Shown: piece after piece, positions 47,217-60,752 of the stretch
How the letters are laid out: each line of letters begins with the position of its first letter
How positions within the stretch are numbered: position 1 is the first letter of the stretch
DNA from: Hydractinia symbiolongicarpus
Lineage: Eukaryota; Cnidaria; Hydrozoa; Anthoathecata; Hydractiniidae
Assembly: GCF_029227915.1 (NCBI RefSeq)
Contig: NC_079875.1
Location: 1,612,001 to 1,676,000, forward strand
DNA length: 64,000 bases
Direction of reading: 5' to 3'
The notes under the pieces: generated by a model
Seen by the model: only the letters and a program-made list of their open reading frames with translations
Database searches by the model: none
Told to the model about the DNA's origin: nothing
Translations under genes and position numbers: made by a program

Positions 47217-50056
47217 CTTTCTTTGTATACTTTTGACTATACGGGCCGCGTTCGGGGTTTACGGGAAATGGCGGGTTTTCGTTTGCCGGCGATTAAAATT
47301 CTTTTATTCAGCGTCTCATCAAAAATGAAAACATTTTTAAAAACTACAAGTTTCATGCGTTGTAGTGGTGAAAAAATAATTTAAAAAATAGTTCGGAAAA
47401 TGAGTTTACTCCCTGGGTAATTTCTTTGTATACTTTTGACTATACGGGCCGAGTCCGGGGTTTACGGGAAATGGCGGGTTTTCGTTTGCCGGCGATTTAA
47501 CTTCTTTTATTCAGCGTCTCATCAAAAATGAAAACATTTTTAAAAACTACAAGTCTCATACGTTTTAGTGGTGAAAAAATAATTTAAAAATTCGTTCGGG
47601 AAATGAGTTTACTCCCTGGGTACTTTCTTTGTATACTTTTGACTATACGGGCCGAGTCCAGGATTTACGGGAAATCGCAGGTTTTCGTTTGCCGGCGATT
47701 AAACTTCTTTTATTCAGCGTCTCATCAAAAATGAAAACATTTTTGAAAACTACAAGTCTCATGCGTTTTAATGGTGAAAAAGTAATTCTAAAAATCGTTC
47801 GGAAAATGAGTTTACTCCCTGGGTACTTTCTTTGTATACATTCGACTATACGGGCCAAGCCCCGGATTTACGGGAAAACGCGGGATTTCGTTTGCCGGCG
47901 ATTAAACCTCTTTCATTAAGCGTCTCATCAAAAATGAAAACATTTTTGAAAACTACAAGTCTCATGCGTTTTAGTGGTGAAAAAATAATTTAAAAAATCG
48001 TTCGGGAAATGAGTTTACTCCCTGGGTACTTTCTTTGTATACTTTTGACTATACGGGCCGAGTCCGGGATTTACGGAAAATGGCGGATTTTCGTTTGCCG
48101 GCGATTAAACTTCTTTTATTCAGCGTCCCATCAAATATGAAAATATTTTTGAAAACTACAAGTGTCATGCGTTTAGTGGTAAAAAAATAATATAAAAAAT
48201 CGTTCGGGAAATGAGTTTACTCCCTGGGTACTTTCTTTGTATACTTTTGACTATACGGGTCGAGTCCGGGGTTTACGGCAAATGGCGGGTTTTCGTTTGC
48301 CGGCGATTAAACTTCTTTCATTAGCCGTCTCATCAAAAATGAAAACAATTTTGAAAACTACAAGTCTCATGCGTTTTAGTGGTGAAAAGATAATTTAAAA
48401 AATCGTTTTGGAAATGAGTTTACTCACAGGGTACTTTCTTTGTATACATTCGACTATACGGGCCAAGCCCGGGGTTTATGGGAAATCGCGGGTTTTCGTT
48501 TGCCGGCGATTAAACTTCTTTCATTAACCGTCTCATCAAAAATGAAAACATTTTTGAAAACTACAAGTCTCATGTGTTTTAGTGGTGAAAAAATAATTTA
48601 AAAAATCGTTCGGAAAATGAGTTTACTCCCTGGGTACTTTCTTTGTATACTTTTGACTATACGGGCCGAGTTCGGGGTTTACGGGAAATGGCGGGTTTTT
48701 GTTTGCCGGCGATTAAACTTCTTTTATTCAGCGTCTCATCAAAAATGAAAACATTTTTAAAAACTACAAGTCTCATGCGTTTTAGTGGTGAAAAAGTAAT
48801 TCTAAAAATTGTTCGGAAAATGAGTTTACTCCCTGGGTACTTTCTTTGTATACATTCGACTATACGGGCCAAGCCCCGGATTTACGGGAAAACGCGGGAT
48901 TTCGTTTGCCGGCGATTAAACCTCTTTCATTAAGCGTCTCATCAAAAATGAAAACATTTTTGAAAACTACAAGTCTCATGCGTTTTAGTGGTGAAAAAAT
49001 AATTTAAAAAATCGTTCGGGAAATGAGTTTACTCCCTGGGTACTTTCTTTGTATACTTTTGACTATACGGGCCGAATCCGGGATTTACGGAAAATCGCGG
49101 ATTTTCGTTTGCCGGCGATTAAACTTCTTTTATTCAGCGTCCCATCAAATATGAAAATATTTTTGAAAACTACAAGTGTCATGCGTTTAGTGGTAAAAAA
49201 ATAATATAAAAAATCGTTCGGGAAATGAGTGTACTCCCTGGGTACTTTCTTTGTATACTTTTGACTATACGGGTCGAGTCCGGGGTTTACGGCAAATGGC
49301 GGGTTTTCGTTTGCCGGCGATTAAACTTCTTTCATTAGCCGTCTCATCAAAAATGAAAACAATTTTGAAAACTACAAGTCTCATGCGTTTTAGTGGTGAA
49401 AAGATAATTTAAAAAATCGTTTTGGAAATGAGTTTACTCACAGGGTACTTTCTTTGTATACATTCGACTATACGGGCCAAGCCCGGGGTTTATGGGAAAT
49501 CGCGGGTTTTCGTTTGCCGGCGATTAAACTGCTTTCATTAACCGTCTCATCAAAAATGAAAACATTTTTGAAAACTACAAGTCTCATGCGTTTTAGTGGT
49601 GAAAAGATAATTTAAAAAATCGTTTTGGAAATGAGTTTACTCACATGGTACTTTCTTTGTATACATTCGACTATACGGGCCAAGCCCGGGATTTACGGGA
49701 AATCGCAGGTTTTCGTTTGCCGGCGATTAAACTTCTTTCATTAACCGTCTCATCAAAAATGAAAACATTTGTGAAAACTACAAGTCTCATGCGTTTTAGT
49801 GGTGAAAAAAAAAATTAAAAAATCGTTCAGGAAATGAGTTTACTCCCTGGGTACTTTCTTTGTATACTTTGGACTATACGGGCCGAGTCCGGGATTTACG
49901 GGAAATCGCGGATTTTCGTTTGAGGGCGATTAAACTTCTTTTATTCAGCGTCTCATCAAAAATGAAAACATTTTTGAAAACTACAAGTCTCATGCGTTGT
50001 AGTGGTGAAAAAATAATTTAAAAAATCGTTCGGAAAATGAGTTTACTCCCTGGGTA
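47217..50056. repeat. 14-monomer HOR, unit 1, 2840 bp
   Basis: Order: an E-derived monomer with GGCCGCGTTCGGGG (47245), H, A, B, C, G, D', a TTCGGGG monomer, B, C, G, D', then D (CTCACATGG) and E. The run A/TTCGGGG-B-C-G-D' occurs twice, giving an internal 1014-bp (5-monomer) cycle. G monomers carry ACGGCAAATGG, CATTAGCCG and AACAATTTTG, absent from the 7-monomer HOR. The A and TTCGGGG monomers have AATTCTAAAA in place of AATTTAAAA. Confidence 0.9.
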
Positions 50057-52896
50057 CTTTCTTTGTATACTTTTGACTATACGGGCCGCGTTCGGGGTTT
50101 ACGGGAAATGGCGGGTTTTCGTTTGCCGGCGATTAAAATTCTTTTATTCAGCGTCTCATCAAAAATGAAAACATTTTTAAAAACTACAAGTTTCATGCGT
50201 TGTAGTGGTGAAAAAATAATTTAAAAAATAGTTCGGAAAATGAGTTTACTCCCTGGGTAATTTCTTTGTATACTTTTGACTATACGGGCCGAGTCCGGGG
50301 TTTACGGGAAATGGCGGGTTTTCGTTTGCCGGCGATTTAACTTCTTTTATTCAGCGTCTCATCAAAAATGAAAACATTTTTAAAAACTACAAGTCTCATA
50401 CGTTTTAGTGGTGAAAAAATAATTTAAAAATTCGTTCGGGAAATGAGTTTACTCCCTGGGTACTTTCTTTGTATACTTTTGACTATACGGGCCGAGTCCA
50501 GGATTTACGGGAAATCGCAGGTTTTCGTTTGCCGGCGATTAAACTTCTTTTATTCAGCGTCTCATCAAAAATGAAAACATTTTTGAAAACTACAAGTCTC
50601 ATGCGTTTTAATGGTGAAAAAGTAATTCTAAAAATCGTTCGGAAAATGAGTTTACTCCCTGGGTACTTTCTTTGTATACATTCGACTATACGGGCCAAGC
50701 CCCGGATTTACGGGAAAACGCGGGATTTCGTTTGCCGGCGATTAAACCTCTTGCATTAAGCGTCTCATCAAAAATGAAAACATTTTTGAAAACTACAAGT
50801 CTCATGCGTTTTAGTGGTGAAAAAATAATTTAAAAAATCGTTCGGGAAATGAGTTTACTCCCTGGGTACTTTCTTTGTATACTTTTGACTATACGGGCCG
50901 AGTCCGGGATTTACGGAAAATGGCGGATTTTCGTTTGCCGGCGATTAAACTTCTTTTATTCAGCGTCCCATCAAATATGAAAATATTTTTGAAAACTACA
51001 AGTGTCATGCGTTTAGTGGTAAAAAAATAATATAAAAAATCGTTCGGGAAATGAGTTTACTCCCTGGGTACTTTCTTTGTATACTTTTGACTATACGGGT
51101 CGAGTCCGGGGTTTACGGCAAATGGCGGGTTTTCGTTTGCCGGCGATTAAACTTCTTTCATTAGCCGTCTCATCAAAAATGAAAACAATTTTGAAAACTA
51201 CAAGTCTCATGCGTTTTAGTGGTGAAAAGATAATTTAAAAAATCGTTTTGGAAATGAGTTTACTCACAGGGTACTTTCTTTGTATACATTCGACTATACG
51301 GGCCAAGCCCGGGGTTTATGGGAAATCGCGGGTTTTCGTTTGCCGGCGATTAAACTTCTTTCATTAACCGTCTCATCAAAAATGAAAACATTTTTGAAAA
51401 CTACAAGTCTCATGTGTTTTAGTGGTGAAAAAATAATTTAAAAAATCGTTCGGAAAATGAGTTTACTCCCTGGGTACTTTCTTTGTATACTTTTGACTAT
51501 ACGGGCCGAGTTCGGGGTTTACGGGAAATGGCGGGTTTTTGTTTGCCGGCGATTAAACTTCTTTTATTCAGCGTCTCATCAAAAATGAAAACATTTTTAA
51601 AAACTACAAGTCTCATGCGTTTTAGTGGTGAAAAAGTAATTCTAAAAATTGTTCGGAAAATGAGTTTACTCCCTGGGTACTTTCTTTGTATACATTCGAC
51701 TATACGGGCCAAGCCCCGGATTTACGGGAAAACGCGGGATTTCGTTTGCCGGCGATTAAACCTCTTTCATTAAGCGTCTCATCAAAAATGAAAACATTTT
51801 TGAAAACTACAAGTCTCATGCGTTTTAGTGGTGAAAAAATAATTTAAAAAATCGTTCGGGAAATGAGTTTACTCCCTGGGTACTTTCTTTGTATACTTTT
51901 GACTATACGGGCCGAGTCCGGGATTTACGGAAAATCGCGGATTTTCGTTTGCCGGCGATTAAACTTCTTTTATTCAGCGTCCCATCAAATATGAAAATAT
52001 TTTTGAAAACTACAAGTGTCATGCGTTTAGTGGTAAAAAAATAATATAAAAAATCGTTCGGGAAATGAGTGTACTCCCTGGGTACTTTCTTTGTATACTT
52101 TTGACTATACGGGTCGAGTCCGGGGTTTACGGCAAATGGCGGGTTTTCGTTTGCCGGCGATTAAACTTCTTTCATTAGCCGTCTCATCAAAAATGAAAAC
52201 AATTTTGAAAACTACAAGTCTCATGCGTTTTAGTGGTGAAAAGATAATTTAAAAAATCGTTTTGGAAATGAGTTTACTCACAGGGTACTTTCTTTGTATA
52301 CATTCGACTATACGGGCCAAGCCCGGGGTTTATGGGAAATCGCGGGTTTTCGTTTGCCGGCGATTAAACTGCTTTCATTAACCGTCTCATCAAAAATGAA
52401 AACATTTTTGAAAACTACAAGTCTCATGTGTTTTAGTGGTGAAAAAATAATTTAAAAAATCGTTCGGAAAATGAGTTTACTCCCTGGGTACTTTCTTTGT
52501 ATACTTTTGACTATACGGGCCGAGTTCGGGGTTTACGGGAAATGGCGGGTTTTCGTTTGCCGGCGATTAAACTTCTTTTATTCAGCGTCTCATCAAAAAT
52601 GAAAACATTTTTAAAAACTACAAGTCTCATGCGTTTTAGTGGTGAAAAAGTAATTCTAAAAATCGTTCGGAAAATGAGTTTACTCCCTGGGTACTTTCTT
52701 TGTATACATTCGACTATACGGGCCAAGCCCCGGATTTACGGGAAAACGCGGGATTTCGTTTGCCGGCGATTAAACCTCTTTCATTAAGCGTCTCATCAAA
52801 AATGAAAACATTTTTGAAAACTACAAGTCTCATGCGTTTTAGTGGTGAAAAAATAATTTAAAAAATCGTTCGGGAAATGAGTTTACTCCCTGGGTA
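50057..52896. repeat. 14-monomer HOR, unit 2, 2840 bp
   Basis: Matches unit 1 at exactly +2840 bp across twelve monomers, for example GAGTGTACTCC at 49227 and 52067, with few changes (CTCTTGCATT near 50752). The last two monomers differ: a TTCGGGG monomer (52497) and B replace the D-E pair, so the internal 5-monomer cycle began a third turn here while overall length stayed the same. Confidence 0.9.
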
Positions 52897-55736
52897 CTTT
52901 CTTTGTATACTTTTGACTATACGGGCCGCGTTCGGGGTTTACGGGAAATGGCGGGTTTTCGTTTGCCGGCGATTAAAATTCTTTTATTCAGCGTCTCATC
53001 AAAAATGAAAACATTTTTAAAAACTACAAGTTTCATGCGTTGTAGTGGTGAAAAAATAATTTAAAAAATAGTTCGGAAAATGAGTTTACTCCCTGGGTAA
53101 TTTCTTTGTATACTTTTGACTATACGGGCCGAGTCCGGGGTTTACGGGAAATGGCGGGTTTTCGTTTGCCGGCGATTTAACTTCTTTTATTCAGCGTCTC
53201 ATCAAAAATGAAAACATTTTTAAAAACTACAAGTCTCATACGTTTTAGTGGTGAAAAAATAATTTAAAAATTCGTTCGGGAAATGAGTTTACTCACTGGG
53301 TACTTTCCTTGTATACTTTTAACTATACGGGCCGAGTCCGGGATTTACGGGAAATCGAGGGTTTTCGTTTGCCGGCGAATAAACTTCTTTTATTCAGCGT
53401 CTCATCAAAAATGAAAACATTTTCAAAAACTACAAGTCTCATGGGCTTTAGTGGTGAAATAATAATTTAAAAAATCGTTTGGGAAATGAGTTTACTCCCT
53501 GGGTACTTTCTTTGTATACTTTTGACTATACGGGCCGAGTCCAGGATTTACGGGAAATCGCAGGTTTTCGTTTGCCGGCGATTAAACTTCTTTTATTCAG
53601 CGTCTCATCAAAAATGAAAACATTTTTGAAAACTACAAGTCTCATGCGTTTTAATGGTGAAAAAGTAATTCTAAAAATCGTTCGGGAAATGAGTTTACTC
53701 CCTGGGTACTTTCTTTGTATACTTTTGACTATACGGGCCGAGTCCGGGATTTACGGAAAATGGCGGATTTTCGTTTGCCGGCGATTAAACTTCTTTTATT
53801 CAGCGTCCCATCAAATATGAAAATATTTTTGAAAACTACAAGTGTCATGCGTTTAGTGGTAAAAAAATAATATAAAAAATCGTTCGGGAAATGAGTTTAC
53901 TCCCTGGGTACTTTCTTTGTATACTTTTGACTATACGGGTCGAGTCCGGGGTTTACGGCAAATGGCGGGTTTTCGTTTGCCGGCGATTAAACTTCTTTCA
54001 TTAGCCGTCTCATCAAAAATGAAAACAATTTTGAAAACTACAAGTCTCATGCGTTTTAGTGGTGAAAAGATAATTTAAAAAATCGTTTTGGAAATGAGTT
54101 TACTCACAGGGTACTTTCTTTGTATACATTCGACTATACGGGCCAAGCCCGGGGTTTATGGGAAATCGCGGGTTTTCGTTTGCCGGCGATTAAACTTCTT
54201 TCATTAACCGTCTCATCAAAAATGAAAACATTTTTGAAAACTACAAGTCTCATGTGTTTTAGTGGTGAAAAAATAATTTAAAAAATCGTTCGGAAAATGA
54301 GTTTACTCCCTGGGTACTTTCTTTGTATACTTTTGACTATACGGGCCGAGTTCGGGGTTTACGGGAAATGGCGGGTTTTCGTTTGCCGGCGATTAAACTT
54401 CTTTTATTCAGCGTCTCATCAAAAATGAAAACATTTTTAAAAACTACAAGTCTCATGCGTTTTAGTGGTGAAAAAGTAATTCTAAAAATTGTTCGGAAAA
54501 TGAGTTTACTCCCTGGGTACTTTCTTTGTATACATTCGACTATACGGGCCAAGCCCCGGATTTACGGGAAAACGCGGGATTTCGTTTGCCGGCGATTAAA
54601 CCTCTTTCATTAAGCGTCTCATCAAAAATGAAAACATTTTTGAAAACTACAAGTCTCATGCGTTTTAGTGGTGAAAAAATAATTTAAAAAATCGTTCGGG
54701 AAATGAGTTTACTCCCTGGGTACTTTCTTTGTATACTTTTGACTATACGGGCCGAGTCCGGGATTTACGGAAAATCACGGATTTTCGTTTGCCGGCGATT
54801 AAACTTCTTTTATTCAGCGTCCCATCAAATATGAAAATATTTTTGAAAACTACAAGTGTCATGCGTTTAGTGGTAAAAAAATAATATAAAAAATCGTTCG
54901 GGAAATGAGTGTACTCCCTGGGTACTTTCTTTGTATACTTTTGACTATACGGGTCGAGTCCGGGGTTTACGGCAAATGGCGGGTTTTCGTTTGCCGGCGA
55001 TTAAACTTCTTTCATTAGCCGTCTCATCAAAAATGAAAACAATTTTGAAAACTACAAGTCTCATGCGTTTTAGTGGTGAAAAGATAATTTAAAAAATCGT
55101 TTTGGAAATGAGTTTACTCACAGGGTACTTTCTTTGTATACATTCGACTATACGGGCCAAGCCCGGGGTTTATGGGAAATCGCGGGTTTTCGTTTGCCGG
55201 CGATTAAACTTCTTTCATTAACCGTCTCATCAAAAATGAAAACATTTTTGAAAACTACAAGTCTCATGTGTTTTAGTGGTGAAAAAATAATTTAAAAAAT
55301 CGTTCGGAAAATGAGTTTACTCCCTGGGTACTTTCTTTGTATACTTTTGACTATACGGGCCGAGTTCGGGGTTTACAGGAAATGGCGGGTTTTCGTTTGC
55401 CGGCGATTAAACTTCTTTTATTCAGCGTCTCATCAAAAATGAAAACATTTTTAAAAACTACAAGTCTCATGCGTTTTAGTGGTGAAAAAGTAATTCTAAA
55501 AATCGTTCGGAAAATGAGTTTACTCCTTGGGTACTTTCTTTGTATACATTCGACTATACGGGCCAAGCCCCGGATTTACGGGAAAACGCGGGATTTCGTT
55601 TGCCGGCGATTAAACCTCTTTCATTAAGCGTCTCATCAAAAATGAAAACATTTTTGAAAACTACAAGTCTCATGCGTTTTAGTGGTGAAAAAATAATTTA
55701 AAAAATCGTTCGGGAAATGAGTTTACTCCCTGGGTA
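52897..55736. repeat. 14-monomer HOR, unit 3, with one gained and one lost monomer
   Basis: GGCCGCGTTCGGGG returns at 52925. After H an additional F monomer (TTTCCTTG, CGAGGGTTTTCG; about 53.28-53.48 kb) is present, shifting landmarks to 29 monomers from unit 1. The B monomer that should follow A is then missing (A at 53479 runs straight into C), which restores the 2840-bp register. The C-G-D'-TTCGGGG-B-C-G-D' part is as in unit 2, and the 5-monomer cycle continues at 54323 and 55337. Confidence 0.88.
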
Positions 55737-58700
55737 CTTTCTTTGTATACTTTTGACTATACGGGCCGAGTCCGGGATTTACGGAAAATCGCGGATTTTC
55801 GTTTGCCGGCGATTAAACTTCTTTTATTCAGCGTCCCATCAAATATGAAAATATTTTTGAAAACTACAAGTGTCATGCGTTTAGTGGTAAAAAAATAATA
55901 TAAAAAATCGTTCGGGAAATGAGTTTACTCCCTGGGTACTTTCTTTGTGTACTTTTGACTATACGGGTCGAGTCCGGGGTTTACGGGAAATGGCGGGTTT
56001 TCGTTTGCCGGCGATTAAACTTCTTTCATTAACCGTCCCATCAAAAATGAAAACATTTTTGAAAACTACAAGTCTCATGCGTTTTAGTGGTGAAAAGATA
56101 ATTTAAAAAATCGTTTTGGAAATGAGTTTACTCACAGGGTACTTTCTTTGTATACATTCGACTATACGGGCCAAGCCCGGGATTTACGGGAAATCGCAGG
56201 TTTTCGTTTGCCGGCGATTAAACTTCTTTCATTAACCGTCTCATCAAAAATGAAAACATTTGTGAAAACTACAAGTCTCATGCGTTTTAGTGGTGAAAAA
56301 AGAAATTAAAAAATCGTTCAGGAAATGAGTTTACTCCCTGAGTACTTTCTTTGTAAACTTTGGACTATACGGGCCGAGTCCGGGATTTACGGGAAATCGC
56401 GGATTTTCGTTTGAGGGCGATTAAACTTCTTTTATTCAGCGTCTCATCAAAAATGAAAACATTTTTGAAAACTACAAGTCTCATGCGTTTTAGTGGTGAA
56501 AAAATAATTTAAAAAATCGTTCGGAAAATGAGTTTACTCCCTGGGTACTTTCTTTGTATACTTTTGACTATACGGGCCGAGTCCGGAATTTACGGGAAAT
56601 CGCGGGTTTTCGTTTGCCGGCGATTAAACCTCTTTCATTAAGCGTCTCATCAAAAATGAAAACATTTTTGAAAACTACAAGTCTCATGCGTTTTAGTGGT
56701 GAAAAAATAATTTAAAAAATCGTTCGGGAAATGAGTTTACTCCCTGGGTACTTTCTTTGTATACTTTTGACTATACGGGCCGAGTCCGGAATTTACGGAA
56801 AATCGCGGATTTTCGTTTGCCGGCGATTAAACTTCTTTTATTCAGCGTCCCATCAAATATGAAAATATTTTTGAAAACTACAAGTGTCATGCGTTTAGTG
56901 GTAAAAAAATAATATAAAAAATCGTTCGGGAAATGAGTTTACTCCCTGGGTACTTTCTTTGTATACTTTTGACTATACGGGTCGAGTCCGAGGTTTACAG
57001 CAAATGGCGGGTTTTCGTTTGCCGGCGATTAAACTTCTTTCATTAGCCGTCTCATCAAAAATGAAAACAATTTTGAAAACTACAAGTCTCATGCGTTTTA
57101 GTGGTGAAAAGATAATTTAAAAAATCGTTTTGGAAATGAGTTTACTCACAGGGTACTTTCTTTGTATACATTCGACTATACGGGCCAAGCCCGGGGTTTA
57201 TGGGAAATCGCGGGTTTTCCTTTGCCGGCGATTAAACTTCTTTCATTAACCGTCTCATCAAAAATGAAAACATTTTTGAAAACTACAAGTCTCATGTGTT
57301 TTAGTGGTGAAAAAATAATTTAAAAAATCGTTCGGAAAATGAGTTTACTCCCTGGGTACTTTCTTTGTATACTTTTGACTATACGGGCCGAGTTCGGGGT
57401 TTACGGGAAATGGCGGGTTTTCGTTTGCCGGCGATTAAACTTCTTTTATTCAGCGTCTCATCAAAAATGAAAACATTTTTAAAAACTACAAGTCTCATGC
57501 GTTGTAGTGGTGAAGAAATAATTTAAAAAACCGTTCGGGAAAAGAGTTTACTCCCTGGGTACTTTCTTTGTATACATTCGACTATACGGGCCAAGCCCCG
57601 GATTTACGGGAAAACGCGGGATTTCGTTTGCCGGCGATTAAACCTCTTTCATTAAGCGTCTCATCAAAAATGAAAACATTTTTGAAAACTACAAGTCTCA
57701 TGCGTTTTAGTGGTGATAAAATAATTTAAAAAATCGTTCGGGAAATGAGATTACTCCCTGGGTACTTTCTTTGTATACTTTTGACTATACGGGCCGAGTC
57801 CGGGATTTACGGAAAATCGCGGATTTTCGTTTGCCGGCGATTAAACTTCTTTTATTCAGCGTCCCATCAAATATGAAAATATTTTTGAAAACTACAAGTG
57901 TCATGCGTTTAGTGGTAAAAAAATAATATAAAAAATCGTTCGGGAAATGAGTTTACTCCCTGGGTACTTTCTTTGTATACTTTTGACTATACGGGTCGAG
58001 TCCGGGGTTTACGGCAAATGGCGGGTTTTCGTTTGCCGGCGATTAAACTTCTTTCATTAACCGTCTCATCAAAAATGAAAACATTTTTGAAAACTACAAG
58101 TCTCATGCGTTTTAGTGGTGAAAAGATAATTTAAAAAATCGTTTTGGAAATGAGTTTACTCACAGGGTACTTTCTTTGTATACATTCGACTATACGGGCC
58201 AAGCCCGGGATTTATGGGAAATCGCGGGTTTTCGTTTGCCGGCGATTAAACTTCTTTCATTAACCGTCTCATCAAAAATGAAAACATTTTTGAAAACTAC
58301 AAGTCTCATGCGTTTTAGTGGTGAAAAAATAATTTAAAAAATAGTTCGGAAAATGAGTTTACTCCCTGGGTAATTTCTTTGTATACTTTTGACTATACGG
58401 GCCGAGTCCGGGGTTTACGGGAAATGGCGGGTTTTCGTTTGCCGGCGATTTAACTACTTTTATTCAGCGTCTCATCAAAAATGAAAACATTTTTGAAAAC
58501 TACAAGTCTCATACGTTTTAGTGGTGAAAAAATAATTTAAAAATTCGTTCGGGAAATGAGTTTACTCACTGGGTACTTTCCTTGTATACTTTTAACTATA
58601 CGGGCCGAGACCGGGATTTACGGGAAATCGAGGGTTTTCGTTTGCCGGCGATTAAACTTCTTTTATTCAGCGTCTCATCAAAAATGAAAACATTTTTAAA

Positions 58701-60752
58701 AACTACAAGTCTCATGGGCTTTAGTGGTGAAATAATAATTTAAAAAATCGTTTGGGAAATGAGTTTACTCCCTGGGTACTTTCTTTGTATACTTTTGACT
58801 ATACGGGCCGAGTCCAGGATTTACGGGAAATCGCAGGTTTTCGTTTGCCGGCGATTAAACTTCTTTTATTCAGCGTCTCATCAAAAATGAAAACATTTTT
58901 AAAAACTACAAGTCTCATGCGTTTTAGTGGTAAAAAAGTAATTTAAAAAATCGTTCGGGAAATGAGTTTACTCACAGGGTACTTTCTTTGTATACATTCG
59001 ACTATACGGGCCAAGCCCGGCATTTATGGGAAATCGCGGGTTTTCGTTTGCCGGCGATTAAACTTCTTTCATTAACCGTCTCATCAAAAATGAAAACATT
59101 TTTGAAAACTACAAGTCTCATGCGTTCTAGTGGTGAAAAAATAATTTAAAAAATAGTTCGGAAAATGAGTTTACTCCCTTTGTAATTTCTTTGTATACTT
59201 TTGACTATACGGGCCGAGTCCGGGGTTTACGGGAAATGGCGGGTTTTCGTTTGCCGGCGATTTAACTACTTTTATTCAGCGTGTCATCAAAAATGAAAAC
59301 ATTTTTGAAAACTACAAGTCTCATGGGCTTTAGTGGTGAAATAATAATTTAAAAAATCGTTTGGGAAATGAGTTTACTCCCTGGGTACTTTCTTTGTATA
59401 CTTTTGACTATACGGGCCGAGTCCAGGATTTACGGGAAATCGCAGGTTTTCGTTTGCCGGCGATTAAACTTCTTTTATTCAGCGTCTCATCAAAAATGAA
59501 AACATTTTTAAAAACTACAAGTCTCATGCGTTTTAGTGGTAAAAAAGTAATTTAAAAAATCGTTCGGGAAATGAGTTTACTCTCTGGGTACTTTCTTTGT
59601 ATACATTCGACTATACGGGCCAAGCCCCGGATTTACGGGAAAACGCGGGATTTCGTTTGCCGGCGATTAAACCTCTTTCATTAAGCGTCTCATCAAAAAT
59701 GAAAACATTTTTGAAAACTACAAGTCTCATGCGTTTTAGTGGTGAAAAAATAATTTAAAAAATCGTTCGGGAAATGAGTTTACTCCCTGGGTACTTTCTT
59801 TGTATACTTTTGACTATACGGGCCGAGTCCGGGATTTACGGAAAATCGCGGATTTTCGTTTGCCGGCGATTAAACTTCTTTTATTCAGCGTCCCATCAAA
59901 TATGAAAATATTTTTGAAAACTACAAGTGTCATGCGTTTAGTGGTAAAAAAATAATATAAAAAATCGTTCGGGAAATGAGTTTACTCCCTGGGTACTTTC
60001 TTTGTATACTTTTGACTATACGGGTCGAGTCCGGGGTTTACGGGAAAGGGCGGGTTTTCGTTTACCAGCGATTAAACTTCTTTCAATAACCGTCTCATCA
60101 AAAATGAAAACATTTTTGAAAACTACAAGTCTCATGCGTTTTAGTGGTGAAAAGATAATTTAAAAAATCGTTTTGGAAATGAGTTTACTCACAGGGTACT
60201 TTCTTTGTATACTTTTGAATTTACGGATCAAGTCCGGGGTTTACGGGAAATGGCGGGTTTTCGTTTCCCGGCGATTAAACTTCTTTTATTCAGCGTCTCA
60301 TCAAAAATGAAAACATTTTTGAAAACTACAAGTCTCATGCGTTTTAGTAGTGAAAAGATAATTTAAAAAATCGTTTTGGAAATGAGTTTACTCACAGGGT
60401 ACTTTCTTTGTATACATTCGACTATACGGGCCAAGCCCGGGATTTACGGGAAATCGCGGGTTTTCGTTTGCTGGCGATTAAACCACTTTCATTAAGCGTC
60501 TCATCAAAAATGAAAACATTTCTGAAAACTACAAGTCTCATGCGTTTTATTGGTGAAAAAATAATTTAAAAAATCGTTCGGGAAATGAGTTTACTCACAG
60601 GGTACTTTCTTTGTATACATTCGACTATACGGGCCAAACCCGGGATTTACGGGAAATCGCGGGTTTTCGTTTGCCGTCGATTAAACTTCTTTCATTAACC
60701 GTCTCATCAAAAATGAAAAATTTTTTGAAAACTACAAGTCTCATGCGTTTTA
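55737..60752. repeat. Mosaic of 7-monomer, 5-monomer and block-I-like segments
   Basis: 55.74-56.5 kb is C-G-D-E of the 7-monomer HOR type (GTGTAC, AAGAAATT, TTGTAAACTTTGG). 56.75-58.3 kb is the 5-monomer cycle type (GCAAATGG, CATTAGCCG), with damaged bases such as GAGGTTTACAGC near 56988. 58.33-59.56 kb is H-F-A then H-A, with the A monomers 58752 and 59361 exactly 609 bp apart, like 4-5 kb. 59.6-60.2 kb is B-C-G. From 60.2 kb the monomers resemble those of 16-19 kb. Confidence 0.8.
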
